This document shows positions 16,244 through 25,486 of a stretch of 26,752 bases of DNA, one piece after another (position 1 is the stretch's first letter; each line of letters opens with the position of its first letter). The position numbers and the translations under genes are program-made. Location of the stretch: assembly GCA_031255325.1 (NCBI GenBank), contig JAIRST010000048.1, forward strand, positions 1-26,752, read 5' to 3'. The notes beneath the pieces are model-generated. The model worked only from the letters and a program-made list of their open reading frames with translations, did not search any database and was not told where the DNA came from. The DNA is from Holosporales bacterium (lineage in GTDB: Bacteria; Pseudomonadota; Alphaproteobacteria; UBA3830; JAIRMZ01).

Positions 16244-17216
16244 CGCTTTGTCTCCTCATCACAAAGCGCATGTTACTTCTTATGAAGAAGGAATGCGCTT
16301 ACAGCGTTGGTTACAACGTCATTTTCCGAGCCTTTCCTATAGTGCTTTACAAAAATGCCTTCGGCAAAAGCGTATCCTTGTAGACAAAACGCCGGTTAAC
16401 GGGAATATCTCTCTTAAAGCAGGACAAGAGATTGAGCTCATCGATCAAAAGATACAAAGCGAGGAAGCTTCTCGAGTTGCCTCTTCTTTTTCTGAAGAAG
16501 AGACCGTTAAGTATGAGCATCAACTACGTAACCTGATCCTTTATGAAGATGCGCAATGCTGTGCTTTGAATAAACCCGCAGGATTAGCGGTGCAAGGAGG
16601 CAGCAAAGTTTATTGCAGCGTGGATACACTCCTTAAAGGCCACTTTGCTCTTACAAAAGAATATTATCTTCTTGTACATCGTTTAGATAAAATGACGTCT
16701 GGCTTACTGTTGATTGCCAAAGGACGCGCTGTTGCTGAATATTTTAGGTGTCTTTTTCAAGAACATCGTATCCGGAAAACTTATCTGGCGATCACCGATG
16801 GTGTTCCGCATCCCCCGAAAGGACGTATTTCTGCACCTATTATAAAAAAACGCTTTGGGGGAGAAGAGCGTGTTGTTATTAATTCAGAAATTGGCCAGCC
16901 TGCTGAAACAGATTATCGTGTGCTGAAAGCGTATACTTCTTATGCATTATTAGCGCTGTACCCTTTAACAGGACGTACTCATCAGTTGCGCGTGCATTGT
17001 TCTGCCGTTCTGGGCACGCCTATTGTTGGTGATATAAAATACGGAACTGTGCAAAAAGCATCTCTGCATACAGCGCCTAAAGAAAATGTAAATTTACTAT
17101 TACATGCGTATCAATTACACGTCCCAAACCTCCCGATATTAACGGCGCCTGTGCCAGAAAGCTTTTCAAATATCGCCAATGGGAATTTTTGTACGTATTG
17201 GGAAGAGTTTGCGTAA
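16230..17216 (+). CDS. rluC: RluC-type 23S rRNA pseudouridine synthase
   Basis: 328-residue RNA-modifying enzyme of the RluA family. An S4 RNA-binding domain occupies roughly residues 22-75 (RLQRWLQRHFPSLS, RQKRILVDKTPVNGN). The catalytic domain has LNKPAGLAVQGG (113-124) and HRLDKMTSGLLL with catalytic Asp153. Later come KTYLAI, TDYRVL and GRTHQLRVHC. The S4 domain plus sequence favours RluC (which modifies 23S positions 955, 2504 and 2580 in E. coli) over RluA; RluD is an alternative. The frame is open further upstream to 16119 inside dnaJ, but ATG 16230 gives the family-like N-terminus and a 14-bp overlap with dnaJ, so I chose it. Its ribosome binding site is weak, consistent with translational coupling. 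Confidence 0.88.
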   Translation: MENIDALSPHHKAHVTSYEEGMRLQRWLQRHFPSLSYSALQKCLRQKRILVDKTPVNGNISLKAGQEIELIDQKIQSEEASRVASSFSEEETVKYEHQLRNLILYEDAQCCALNKPAGLAVQGGSKVYCSVDTLLKGHFALTKEYYLLVHRLDKMTSGLLLIAKGRAVAEYFRCLFQEHRIRKTYLAITDGVPHPPKGRISAPIIKKRFGGEERVVINSEIGQPAETDYRVLKAYTSYALLALYPLTGRTHQLRVHCSAVLGTPIVGDIKYGTVQKASLHTAPKENVNLLLHAYQLHVPNLPILTAPVPESFSNIANGNFCTYWEEFA

Positions 17217-17244
17217 TGATATTACATCAAAAATTAACCAACCT

Positions 17245-17329
17245 TTGACAAAATAGAAATGTGTTCCATTGAAAGCGTTGGGAAACATGTGTAAAGAGTA
17301 TAAGATTAGGTATGTTGAGGGTGTATAAT
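17245..17329 (+). promoter_or_regulatory. Candidate promoter elements before the efflux operon
   Basis: Two partial promoters are visible. One has a perfect TTGACA at 17245-17250 with only a poor -10 about 17 bases on. The other has a perfect TATAAT at 17324-17329 without a good -35; it would start transcription only a few bases before the GGAGG of the adaptor gene. Either or both may drive the adaptor-pump pair. Confidence 0.3.
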
Positions 17330-17349
17330 TTTAAGTGTCGGAGGAATGC

Positions 17350-18957
17350 ATGACTAAAAGCCAAAAAATATGGAGAAACCTCGTTATATGGGGTGGCATT
17401 TTAGTTGTTGCTCTCCTTTTTTGGTTTCTAAAACTACGAAAGACAGAGCTAGAGACAGAGGATATGCAAGCTGTGTTTTCGCAGGTACCTGTTGTCGAAG
17501 CTGTTCAGGCGCGTCTTGGCAATATGCAGCATACATTAAGGTTAACAGGCACCTTGCGTCCTAATGATCGGGCGATTATTCGCGCTGAAGTTGACGGCAG
17601 AATTAAGAAGATTCATTTCCAAGAAGGATCTTTCGTTGATAAAAAAGATCTTTTAATTGAACTTGACAGCTCCCGCGCAAAAGCTAGCTTAAGAGAAGCT
17701 AAAGCAAAGCTACAACATGCCGAAAGTGAATATGAGCGTACACAAAAATTAGCCGCAGAACAGATTATTTCTTCCAGTGAATGCGATAGGCGTCGATCAG
17801 AAATGGAAGCTTTGCGAGCTCAAGTTGATTTTCAAGAAGTTATGTTGAAAAAGCATAACATTCGCGCTCCTTTTGATGGCATTATTGGATTGAAAGAGAT
17901 TAGCAAAGGAGAGTTTGTCAACGCAGGTAAAGAATTGGTTGTCCTTGTCGATTGCACACCTTTGAAAATTGATTTCAAAGTACCGGAAATGAGTTTGCGT
18001 CATGTTTACGTTGGTCAAACAGTGCACGTTTTTCCTAACGAACTTGAGCAGAAATTTTTTGCAAAAATTATCGCCATAGATCCCATCGGTGACTCTTCTG
18101 CCCATAGCTTTGTTGCACGCGCTGTATTGGAAAACCAAAGTGCCTCGATGCGACCTGGAGGATTTGCAGAAGTATATGTTCCTATTGAAGAAGGGGAGCA
18201 ATCCATTCTTGTGCCCGAAAGTGCCATCGAACGCCGTGGAGATATGGACATTGTCTATCGCATCATTGACGGCATTGTTATTCGCTCCCCTGTTATTACA
18301 GGAGAAAGAAAAAATGGTGAAGTCGAAATCTTAAGTGGTGTTGATGAAGGAGATTATGTTGTAACAGCGGGCCATATGAAAGTACGGGATAACAAACCTG
18401 TTCTTATCCAAGAAAGCGTGATGCAAACTTCTCCTAATAAGCAAAAGGAGCCTGCCGCTTCGTCCACAAAAGGAACTTCGGAAAAGAAAGAAACAGGTGT
18501 AGCAGAAAAAGCGAAGGATAAAGTTTCGGAAGAAGGGCAGATTGCTAACGCTGAGGAAAAGGCATCAGTTCCTCAAGAAGAAGGGTTTGTAAAGCGTTTT
18601 GTTCATTCCTTAAAGACCTTATTCCATAAAGATAAAGTTTCAGAAGAAGGGCAGGTTGCTAATGCTGAGGAAAAGGCATCAGTTCCTCAAGAAGAAGGGT
18701 TTGTAAAGCGTTTTGTTCACTTCTTAAAGACCTTATTCCATAAGGACAACCAGTCTTCCGAAGAATCAGGGCAAAAGCAATTTAAGGACAAGAATACGGA
18801 TCAATCTGCTCCAGTACAAGGGGAGGATACGTCAACCGCTTCTGTTGAACCTCCTGCTTTGTCTATAGAAGAGGCTTCTGGAAAAAGAGAAGGGGAAACA
18901 TCGGAAGATACGTTTTCTGAGATATCTGAAGGTGCGTTACAGTCAGAGAAACAGTAA
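17350..18957 (+). CDS. RND efflux periplasmic adaptor (membrane fusion protein) with repeat-bearing C-terminal tail
   Basis: 535-residue adaptor that would link the inner-membrane RND pump to an outer-membrane channel. A single N-terminal anchor (residues 8-28) is followed by a biotinyl-lipoyl half motif (VDGRIKKIHFQEGSFVDKKDLLIELD, written here as its landmarks 81-106). Next come a short alpha hairpin (about 108-168), the second lipoyl half (IRAPFDGIIGLKEISKGEFV region, 171-190), a beta barrel and a membrane-proximal domain ending near residue 355. The last 180 residues are unusual: charged, low in complexity, and containing two 38-residue tandem repeats (390-427, 428-465). ATG 17350 has GGAGGA seven bases upstream and is preferred to GTG 17335. 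The pump gene follows by 22 bp. Confidence 0.88.
   Translation: MTKSQKIWRNLVIWGGILVVALLFWFLKLRKTELETEDMQAVFSQVPVVEAVQARLGNMQHTLRLTGTLRPNDRAIIRAEVDGRIKKIHFQEGSFVDKKDLLIELDSSRAKASLREAKAKLQHAESEYERTQKLAAEQIISSSECDRRRSEMEALRAQVDFQEVMLKKHNIRAPFDGIIGLKEISKGEFVNAGKELVVLVDCTPLKIDFKVPEMSLRHVYVGQTVHVFPNELEQKFFAKIIAIDPIGDSSAHSFVARAVLENQSASMRPGGFAEVYVPIEEGEQSILVPESAIERRGDMDIVYRIIDGIVIRSPVITGERKNGEVEILSGVDEGDYVVTAGHMKVRDNKPVLIQESVMQTSPNKQKEPAASSTKGTSEKKETGVAEKAKDKVSEEGQIANAEEKASVPQEEGFVKRFVHSLKTLFHKDKVSEEGQVANAEEKASVPQEEGFVKRFVHFLKTLFHKDNQSSEESGQKQFKDKNTDQSAPVQGEDTSTASVEPPALSIEEASGKREGETSEDTFSEISEGALQSEKQ
18517..18744 (+). repeat. Two tandem 114-bp repeats inside the adaptor gene
   Basis: Unit 1 is 18517-18630 and unit 2 is 18631-18744, each encoding 38 residues from DKVSEEGQ to LKTLFHK. 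They differ at six positions, all transitions. Four are silent, and two change residues (Ile to Val, Ser to Phe). A fragment of a third unit is not recognisable beyond the first Asp. The reading frame is kept. Confidence 0.95.
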
Positions 18958-18979
18958 ATCTTAGCTAAAGGAGAGTATT

Positions 18980-21900
18980 GTGGGAATTTCTGAAGTTTGC
19001 GTTCAGCGCCCTGTGTTTTCCACAGTGTTGACCCTTGTGCTTGTTCTTTTAGGATGTGTGTGTCAAACACGCCTTTCTGTCCGCCAGTTACCCCGTATCG
19101 AAAAACCGATTATCTCTATTGAGACTTCCTATCCTGGAGCAAATCCTGAAGTGGTCGAAACACAAGTAACAAAACTATTAGAAGGAAGTTTTGCGACGAT
19201 CCAAGGTGTTGAACTTATTACCTCACACAGTAGCAACGAACAGAGCACTATCAGCATTACTTTTCGTGAAGACAGATCGATAGATGCGGCCGCAGGAGAT
19301 GTGCGGGATAGATTAGCCCGAACACAAGACCAACTGCCGCATGACATTCCACCGCCTATTATTCGAAAAGCAGATTCTGATGCACGGGCGATCATGACGG
19401 TCGTTGTGACAAGTGATCAGCATTCGATAGACGATATCAGAAATTACGTTGATCGTTACGTTAAAACAAAATTCGAAGTGCTTAATGGTATTGCGCGCGT
19501 CGATGTTTTTGGAGGAAGCGATCGTGCCATGCATATCCGTCTTGAACCGCACAAGATGGCGGCTTATGGCTTGACGCCATTGGAAATACGAGAATCCATC
19601 CATCAGCAAAATCTTCAGCGTCCAGGAGGACGTATTGTCAGTCAAGATCGTGAATATATGTTGATGACTGTAGGAGAGCTTACAACACCTGAAGAGTTTA
19701 ATAAGTTAATCGTGGCTAATACGAATGGACGATCTATTCGATTAGTCGATATTGGACATGCAGAGTTTAGCCCTAAAGATGTACGAGACGGTATGTGGGT
19801 TAATGGACGAGACGGTGTTGGATTTGGGCTTGTTAAGCAAGCCGTAGCGAATCCATTAGAAGTCGGACATTTGGTGAAGAAGCTCATTCCAGAAATCGAG
19901 AAATCTTTGCCTACTGGAATGAAAATCGCTTTAGCAGGAGATTCCACAAAATATATCGAGCATTCCATTAAGTGTGTGTATAGAACGCTTTTCGAATCAA
20001 CTTTGTTGGTCATTGGTGTGGTTTATTTGTTTTTATGGTCTATTCGGGCAGCATTTATCCCTCTTGTAACGATTCCAGTATCCATTATCGGAACGTTTAT
20101 TATCCTTTATGTATGCGATTTTTCGATTAACGTCATTACATTGCTCGCTCTTGTTTTGGCAATTGGGCTTGTTGTTGATGATGCCATCGTTGTGCTGGAA
20201 AATGTCCACAGGTACATGGAAAAAGGAATGTCACGATTTCAAGCTGCCGTCAAAGGAACGCAAGAAATCGCCTTTGCGGTCATTGCGATGACATTAACAT
20301 TAGCAGCTGTTTATGCGCCTATTTCTCTTACCCCGGGAAAAATAGGAAGCTATTTCAAAGAATTTTCTGTTGCCTTAGCGGGTTCAGTCGTGATTTCTGG
20401 GATTGTTGCCTTAACACTCTCTCCGATGATGTGTTCAAAATTCCTTTCCTCTGAAAAGCAAAAGAAGCAAGGAAAGCATGCCCTTTATTTAAAACGTATA
20501 GAAGATTTGTATAAAACTGCCCTTCATACGGCCTTCAGGAATCGATGGAAAACGCTTGGAGCAGGTGTTCTTTTTTTATTAATTGGTTTTGGAAGCGCCT
20601 ATTTTTATCTACCCTCTGAAAGTATTCCAGGGGAAGATGATGGATATTTAGGACTCAGTGGATATGGGCCAACAGGCGCTACGTACTCTTTCATGAAACG
20701 CTATGCCCAACAAGTGGATTCAGTCGTAAAGGAAATTCCAGAGCTAGAGCTCCGCAGTATCAATGTAAACGGCAGCAGTATCGAAGGGGGACTATCCCTT
20801 AATGATTGGGATAAGCGCTCACGTACTGCTCAAGAGATTGCAGAATCGGTTCAACCAGAATTGAAAAAAATTACAGGTGTTGAAGTTAATGTATTTAGCA
20901 ATAAAGGATCTGGTGTTGAAGGCAACTTAGTGGAATTCGTGCTGCAAACCAATGCGGGATACTCTTATTTAGAACAGTATGGAGCTGCGATGAATGCGCT
21001 TCTTTACGGGATGCCAACGTATTTTTCGCGCGTTGAAGGATCGATGGCTCCAACCGCTCAGGAATATACCGTAGAGCCAAATCGAGAAAGAGCCGCTTCT
21101 TTAGGGGTGCGGGTCGGAGATGTGGCCGATACGGTTGAGATCCTTGTGCGAGGGCGTGTTGCAAGTCGTTTAAAACAAGATTCCAAGCGCTATGACGTAT
21201 TTATTAAAGTAGCGGACGCTTTGCATCAAACGCCATCTGATATTATTAATAATATCTTTGTCCGATCTAGAGAAGGATCAGTACGTGAAGGGGTAAAAAT
21301 GGTTCCTTTATCGGATCTTGTGTCGATTAAATCGCGTCAAGCTCCTGTTACATTGGATCATTACGATCAGCTGTTATCGTTGCGTTTTAAAGCGGAAATT
21401 GCTAAAGGGCGAAGTCTGGGGGAAGCGGTGGCGATGGTAGATTCGTTATGTGCGCGTTTTCTACCGGAAGATGTGCGTCTTTCTTTCGTAGGATCAACCC
21501 ATGCTTTCTTGGAAGAAAACCAGCAGATATACTTTATTTTTGGAATGGCGATTTTGTTCATTTACCTCGTTCTTGCAGCACAATTTGAAAGTTTTATCGA
21601 TCCTTTCATCATCCTTCTCAGTGTGCCTCTTTCGTTGACAGGGGCTCTTCTTACTTTAACCTGCATCGAAGGAGGAAGTCTTAATATCTATTCCAAGATT
21701 GGATTGGTGACACTTATTGGCCTGATCGCAAAGCACGGTATTTTAATTGTCGATTTTGCGAATAAATTGCGAGAAACCTGAAAGGCTAGTTTTGAAGCGA
21801 TTATCGAAGCCGCTACACTGCGTTTGCGTCCTATTTTAATGACGACTTTTGCAATGACTCTGGGAACGCTTCCTTTGGCTTTAGCAACAGGAGCAGGTGC

Positions 21901-22063
21901 TGGATCACGGCGGCAGATCGGATGGGCTATTGTAGGAGGAATGACCTTCGGAACAATTTTCACGCTGTTTATTGTTCCTATTGTGTACGATTTATTCGCC
22001 AGGATAAGAGGGGTAAAAAAAAAGCACGGCACGGATCAATCGAAAAATATTGAAGTATCTTAA
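18980..22063 (+). pseudogene. RND (HAE1/AcrB-like) efflux transporter interrupted by an in-frame TGA
   Basis: Inner-membrane proton-driven drug exporter subunit. The full frame is 1027 codons plus stop, normal for the family, but a TGA at 21779-21781 ends translation after 933 residues. Visible landmarks are TM1 in VFSTVLTLVLVLLG, the porter domain, the TM4 proton-relay pair Asp-Asp in GLVVDDAIVVLEN, and the relay lysine in IAKHGILIVDFAN just before the stop. Past the TGA the same frame continues without another stop: LRPILMTTFAMTLG, then GSRRQIGWAIVGG and the last helix, to TAA at 22061-22063. The TGA sits where relatives have Gly (RExG), so GGA to TGA is a likely single change. Helices TM11 and TM12 are lost unless read through. 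Starts at GTG 18980 with AAGGAGAG upstream, 22 bp after the adaptor. Confidence 0.85.
21779..21781 (+). other. Premature in-frame TGA in the RND transporter
   Basis: The codon lies between KLRET and KASFEA, in a cytoplasmic loop between TM10 and TM11. TGA is a normal stop in at least six other genes in this window, and tryptophan is read from TGG, so a reassigned code is not supported. Confidence 0.85.
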
Positions 22064-22105
22064 GCTTTTTGGCAAAACGGGAAACATCCAACAAAGGAAC
22101 AAAAG

Positions 22106-23818
22106 GTGGACCGTCTTTCTGATTTGCGTTCTCTTCTTAAAGCACAAAGACTTGATGGGTTTATTTTACCAAAGGAGGATCGTTTTCAGAGTGAGCACCT
22201 ACCGCCTTGGGAAGAGCGTCTTGCGTGGTTAACGGGTTTTACAGGATCTGCGGGGCTAGCTATTGTCCTGATAGATCGGGCAGCACTTTTTGTGGATGGA
22301 CGATACCTTCTTGCTGCTTCACGCCAGGTTTCAAATGCTTTCCAGGTTATAAGCGAAGCGCCAGCATGTTGGATAAAGCAGGCTCTGCCTAAAGCGGGGA
22401 CTATTGGATTTGATCCATGGCAATTGACAGAAGCACATCTAAAGCGCTTCCAAAAAGCAGTTTCGCATTTGGTTTTTCGTCCAGTGATGAAAAACTTTGT
22501 GGATACCTTATGGAAAAATCGTCCTGTCCCCATATTTCCTAAAATTATTCCCCACGAAGAGTGTTTTTCTGGTGCTTCTTCCCAGCAAAAACGCGAAGAA
22601 GTTTTACGTACAGTTAGGAAGTTCGGAGCGCAAGCTTTACTTTTAACAGATCCAGCTTCTATCGCCTGGCTTCTCAATATGCGCGCGGATACGCCTTATG
22701 TGCCTGCACCTCCTGCTTATGCGCTCCTTGAAGGGGATATGAAGGTAGCATTATTTAGTGACATTCTAGAATTCCCCCCTATTTCCGAATGCACAAGGCA
22801 CTCTTTTGCAGAATTAAAAACAGTGATAGAGGCCCTTTGTGTAGAAACGATACTGATTGATCCTGAAGAGGCGCCTTGTGGCGTTATTAATTTTCTTACT
22901 TCAGCAAATAAGAAACTCGTCCGAGAACAAAACCCTTGTCAGCAGTTAAAGTCCATTAAAAATGTTACAGAATTATGCGGATTTCGCGCATGCCACAAAC
23001 GTGATGCTGTCGCTGTTATAGAATTTTTTGCATGGCTTAACAAAGCATTGCTTCATACGCCTGTAAACGAATGGTCGGCATCAGAAAAACTGCTTGCGTT
23101 TCGGGCACGAGACTCTCTTTTCCAAGGGGCCTCATTTGAAACAATTTCTGCTGCAGGGGCGAATGCTGCCTTTATTCACTATCACACGCCTCGTGCAGCG
23201 GCACGTGCTTTAATGCCTGGAGAACTATACTTGCTTGATTCTGGTGGGCATTACCAGGATGGTACGACGGATTGTACGCGTACTATTGGGCTAGGATCCA
23301 TAACGAACGAACGCATTAAACGTATCTATACCACCGTATTGAAAAGTCTTATCGCTGTTACAACAACAGTTTTCCCTAAGGAAACATACGGTGCCGCTTT
23401 AGATAGCATAGCGCGTCGTCCTTTATGGGCATTAGGGCTCGATTATGCTCACGGTACGGGGCATGGCGTTGGGCATTTCCTCAACGTCCATGAAACACCG
23501 CCCAATATTTCTCGTTTTTCCAAAACGTCCCTTAAAGCCGGAATGGTTCTTTCTATTGAACCAGGATATTACGAAGCGGATGCTTTCGGAATACGTCTTG
23601 AGAATTTAGTTGAAGTAGTGCATGCCCCAGAAGCCTCAGAATTTTTGGCTTTTTCTTCTTTAACACTTTTACCCTTCGAGCCAGCCCTTTTAGAAAAAGG
23701 CCTCCTTACATTAGAGGAGATAAGTTGGTTAAAAATCTATCATGACACAATTTGGAATTTATTAAGCGGATACCTTTCCGAAGAAGGTCAGAATTGGTTG
23801 AAGCGGAGGATGCTATAG
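22106..23818 (+). CDS. pepP: Xaa-Pro aminopeptidase (M24 family, aminopeptidase P)
   Basis: 570-residue metallopeptidase that removes the N-terminal residue from peptides with proline in second place. It is the long, three-domain form: two creatinase-like N-terminal domains (1 to about 290) and a pita-bread catalytic domain. The dinuclear metal ligands are all visible: Asp378 (LLDSGG), Asp389 (DGTTDCTRT), His453 (HGTGHGVGHFLNVHE), Glu485 (SIEPGYYE) and Glu499 (RLENLVEV). The length is nearer to eukaryotic XPNPEP1-like and alphaproteobacterial enzymes than to the shorter E. coli PepP, so the symbol is approximate. Starts at GTG 22106 with AAAGGAAC upstream, 42 bp after the pump's final stop. 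A role in peptide scavenging is inference. Confidence 0.9.
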   Translation: MDRLSDLRSLLKAQRLDGFILPKEDRFQSEHLPPWEERLAWLTGFTGSAGLAIVLIDRAALFVDGRYLLAASRQVSNAFQVISEAPACWIKQALPKAGTIGFDPWQLTEAHLKRFQKAVSHLVFRPVMKNFVDTLWKNRPVPIFPKIIPHEECFSGASSQQKREEVLRTVRKFGAQALLLTDPASIAWLLNMRADTPYVPAPPAYALLEGDMKVALFSDILEFPPISECTRHSFAELKTVIEALCVETILIDPEEAPCGVINFLTSANKKLVREQNPCQQLKSIKNVTELCGFRACHKRDAVAVIEFFAWLNKALLHTPVNEWSASEKLLAFRARDSLFQGASFETISAAGANAAFIHYHTPRAAARALMPGELYLLDSGGHYQDGTTDCTRTIGLGSITNERIKRIYTTVLKSLIAVTTTVFPKETYGAALDSIARRPLWALGLDYAHGTGHGVGHFLNVHETPPNISRFSKTSLKAGMVLSIEPGYYEADAFGIRLENLVEVVHAPEASEFLAFSSLTLLPFEPALLEKGLLTLEEISWLKIYHDTIWNLLSGYLSEEGQNWLKRRML

Positions 23819-24091
23819 AATCTAAACAGATAAAAATAAGCCTTAGGATCCGATACCGAGAATAATCCCTATACCTCTCGTATAAATTGCTCGCATGGGT
23901 AGAACGCTTGTCATACGCTGCTATTGAGTTATCCCCCGCCTTACACACGTACCTTAATAACTTCAAAGGCTTCTGCTGTGATAATGGGAAGCAAATGCAA
24001 AACCAATATACTTAAAAGCTCATTTCCAAATTACTGCAAAAACTGATAGAGTAACGTAAGATTTTATGTTGACCCAAAAATTAGAGAAATT

Positions 24092-25486
24092 GTGTTCCAT
24101 CTTAAGCCATTAACGTTGTCTGGATCTGAGGTCTTGCCTCTTGTCGAGGGAGGTAAAGGAATTTCTGTTTCTACAGGCGCAACATGTGGCGCTTGGGCAC
24201 AGATGGAGGCGATTGGAACCTTTTCTGCTGTGAATGCTGATGCTTTTACCTTTGAAGAACACATTTTCTCAAAAATTTACGCAGGAAAAACGCGTGCTGA
24301 ACGTTACAAAGAGCTTATCATGCAAGCCATCAAAGGAGGAATTACCCAAGCTAAAATCGCTCACGAAATAGCCCAAAGAAAAGGCCGTATTCACATGAAT
24401 GTTATGTGGGAAATGGCAGGAACAGAGGAAATCTTGCATGGCATCCTCTCGCGCGCAAAAGAGTTCATTCATGGGATAACGTGCGGTGCCGGAATGCCCT
24501 ACAAAATGGCAGAAATCGCAACGCAATATGGTGTTTATTATTATCCCATCGTTTCTTCTGCACGGGCCTTTCGCGCTCTTTATAAGCGTACATATCATAA
24601 ATTTTGCACTTTCTTAGGGGGTGTCGTTTACGAAGACCCCTGGAGAGCGGGCGGCCATAATGGGCTGTCCAATAGTGAAAATTCGAATACGCCAGAATCC
24701 CCTTATCCTCGCGTCGTTGCTTTACGCGCTTTGATGCGCGAATACGGCCTGGATGCTGTCCCAATCATTGTTGCTGGAGGTGTATGGTGGCTTTCGGAAT
24801 GGACGGATTGGATCGATAACCAGGAAGTTGGCCCTGTTGCTTTTCAATTTGGAACGCGTTCGCTTTTGACACAGGAATCTCCTGTTGCGCAAGCGTGGCA
24901 CAAATTGCTTTTATCCTTAAAGAAAGGCGATGTGAAAGCAACAACGTTCAGCCCAACAGGATTTTATTCTTCTGCTGTCAATAACGTGTTTCTTCAAGAG
25001 TTGCAAGATAGATCTGCGCGACAAATAGCCTATCAAGAAACTTCTTCAGAGACTTTTTCTGTACCTTTTACTATAGGAGTACGCGGAAATATTGTATACA
25101 TAAAATCTTCAGATAGAGAGCTTATTCATACTTGGCAAACAGCTGGATATGCTGTTCCTTTGCGTACACCAGAAGGCACGTTTGTATTCGTCACGTCAGA
25201 GCAAGCGAACGCAATCAAACAAGACCAAGCAGCTTGTGTAGGATGTTTAAGTGCTTGCCGCTTTAGTGGATGGTGTCAAGCGCAACAAGAGCTTGTCGGT
25301 TGTGCAGATCCACGCTCCTTTTGTATTCAAAAAACGTTGCAAGCTGTTGCCCATGGAGGGAACCCTAATACAGAACTTGTTTTTGCTGGCGACACTGCTT
25401 ATCGCTTTGCTGAAGATCCTTATTATGCGAATGGCTTTATTCCTTCGATAAAACAGCTTGTGAGACGTATTCAAACGGGGTTCTAA
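24092..25486 (+). CDS. Nitronate monooxygenase-family FMN protein with C-terminal cysteine cluster
   Basis: 464-residue TIM-barrel flavoprotein of the 2-nitropropane dioxygenase/nitronate monooxygenase family. Landmarks are PLVEGGKGISVS near the start, GRIHMNVMWEMAG (98-110), GITCGAGMPY (128-137), and the FMN-phosphate/active-site loop GGHNGLS with His189. VPIIVAGGVW (223-232) and FQFGTRSLLT (251-260) follow. A separate C-terminal part carries Cys382, 385, 389, 395, 404 and 411 (CVGCLSAC...C, CADPRSFC), which could bind a metal or Fe-S cluster. That is inference. I recall a similarly built subgroup in alphaproteobacteria; the true substrate is unknown. GTG 24092 is the first usable start after an in-frame TAG at 24047-24049. 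The N-terminus may be shortened (see findings). Its stop overlaps the uvrB start (TAATG). Confidence 0.85.
   Translation: MFHLKPLTLSGSEVLPLVEGGKGISVSTGATCGAWAQMEAIGTFSAVNADAFTFEEHIFSKIYAGKTRAERYKELIMQAIKGGITQAKIAHEIAQRKGRIHMNVMWEMAGTEEILHGILSRAKEFIHGITCGAGMPYKMAEIATQYGVYYYPIVSSARAFRALYKRTYHKFCTFLGGVVYEDPWRAGGHNGLSNSENSNTPESPYPRVVALRALMREYGLDAVPIIVAGGVWWLSEWTDWIDNQEVGPVAFQFGTRSLLTQESPVAQAWHKLLLSLKKGDVKATTFSPTGFYSSAVNNVFLQELQDRSARQIAYQETSSETFSVPFTIGVRGNIVYIKSSDRELIHTWQTAGYAVPLRTPEGTFVFVTSEQANAIKQDQAACVGCLSACRFSGWCQAQQELVGCADPRSFCIQKTLQAVAHGGNPNTELVFAGDTAYRFAEDPYYANGFIPSIKQLVRRIQTGF

Noticed and set aside
21779..21781. TGA reassigned to an amino acid, or selenocysteine
   Set aside because: TGA terminates folB, the hydrolase, tkt, gap, HU and dnaJ, and TGG codes Trp throughout. 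The site aligns with Gly in relatives, not Cys or Sec, and I saw no obvious SECIS-like hairpin.
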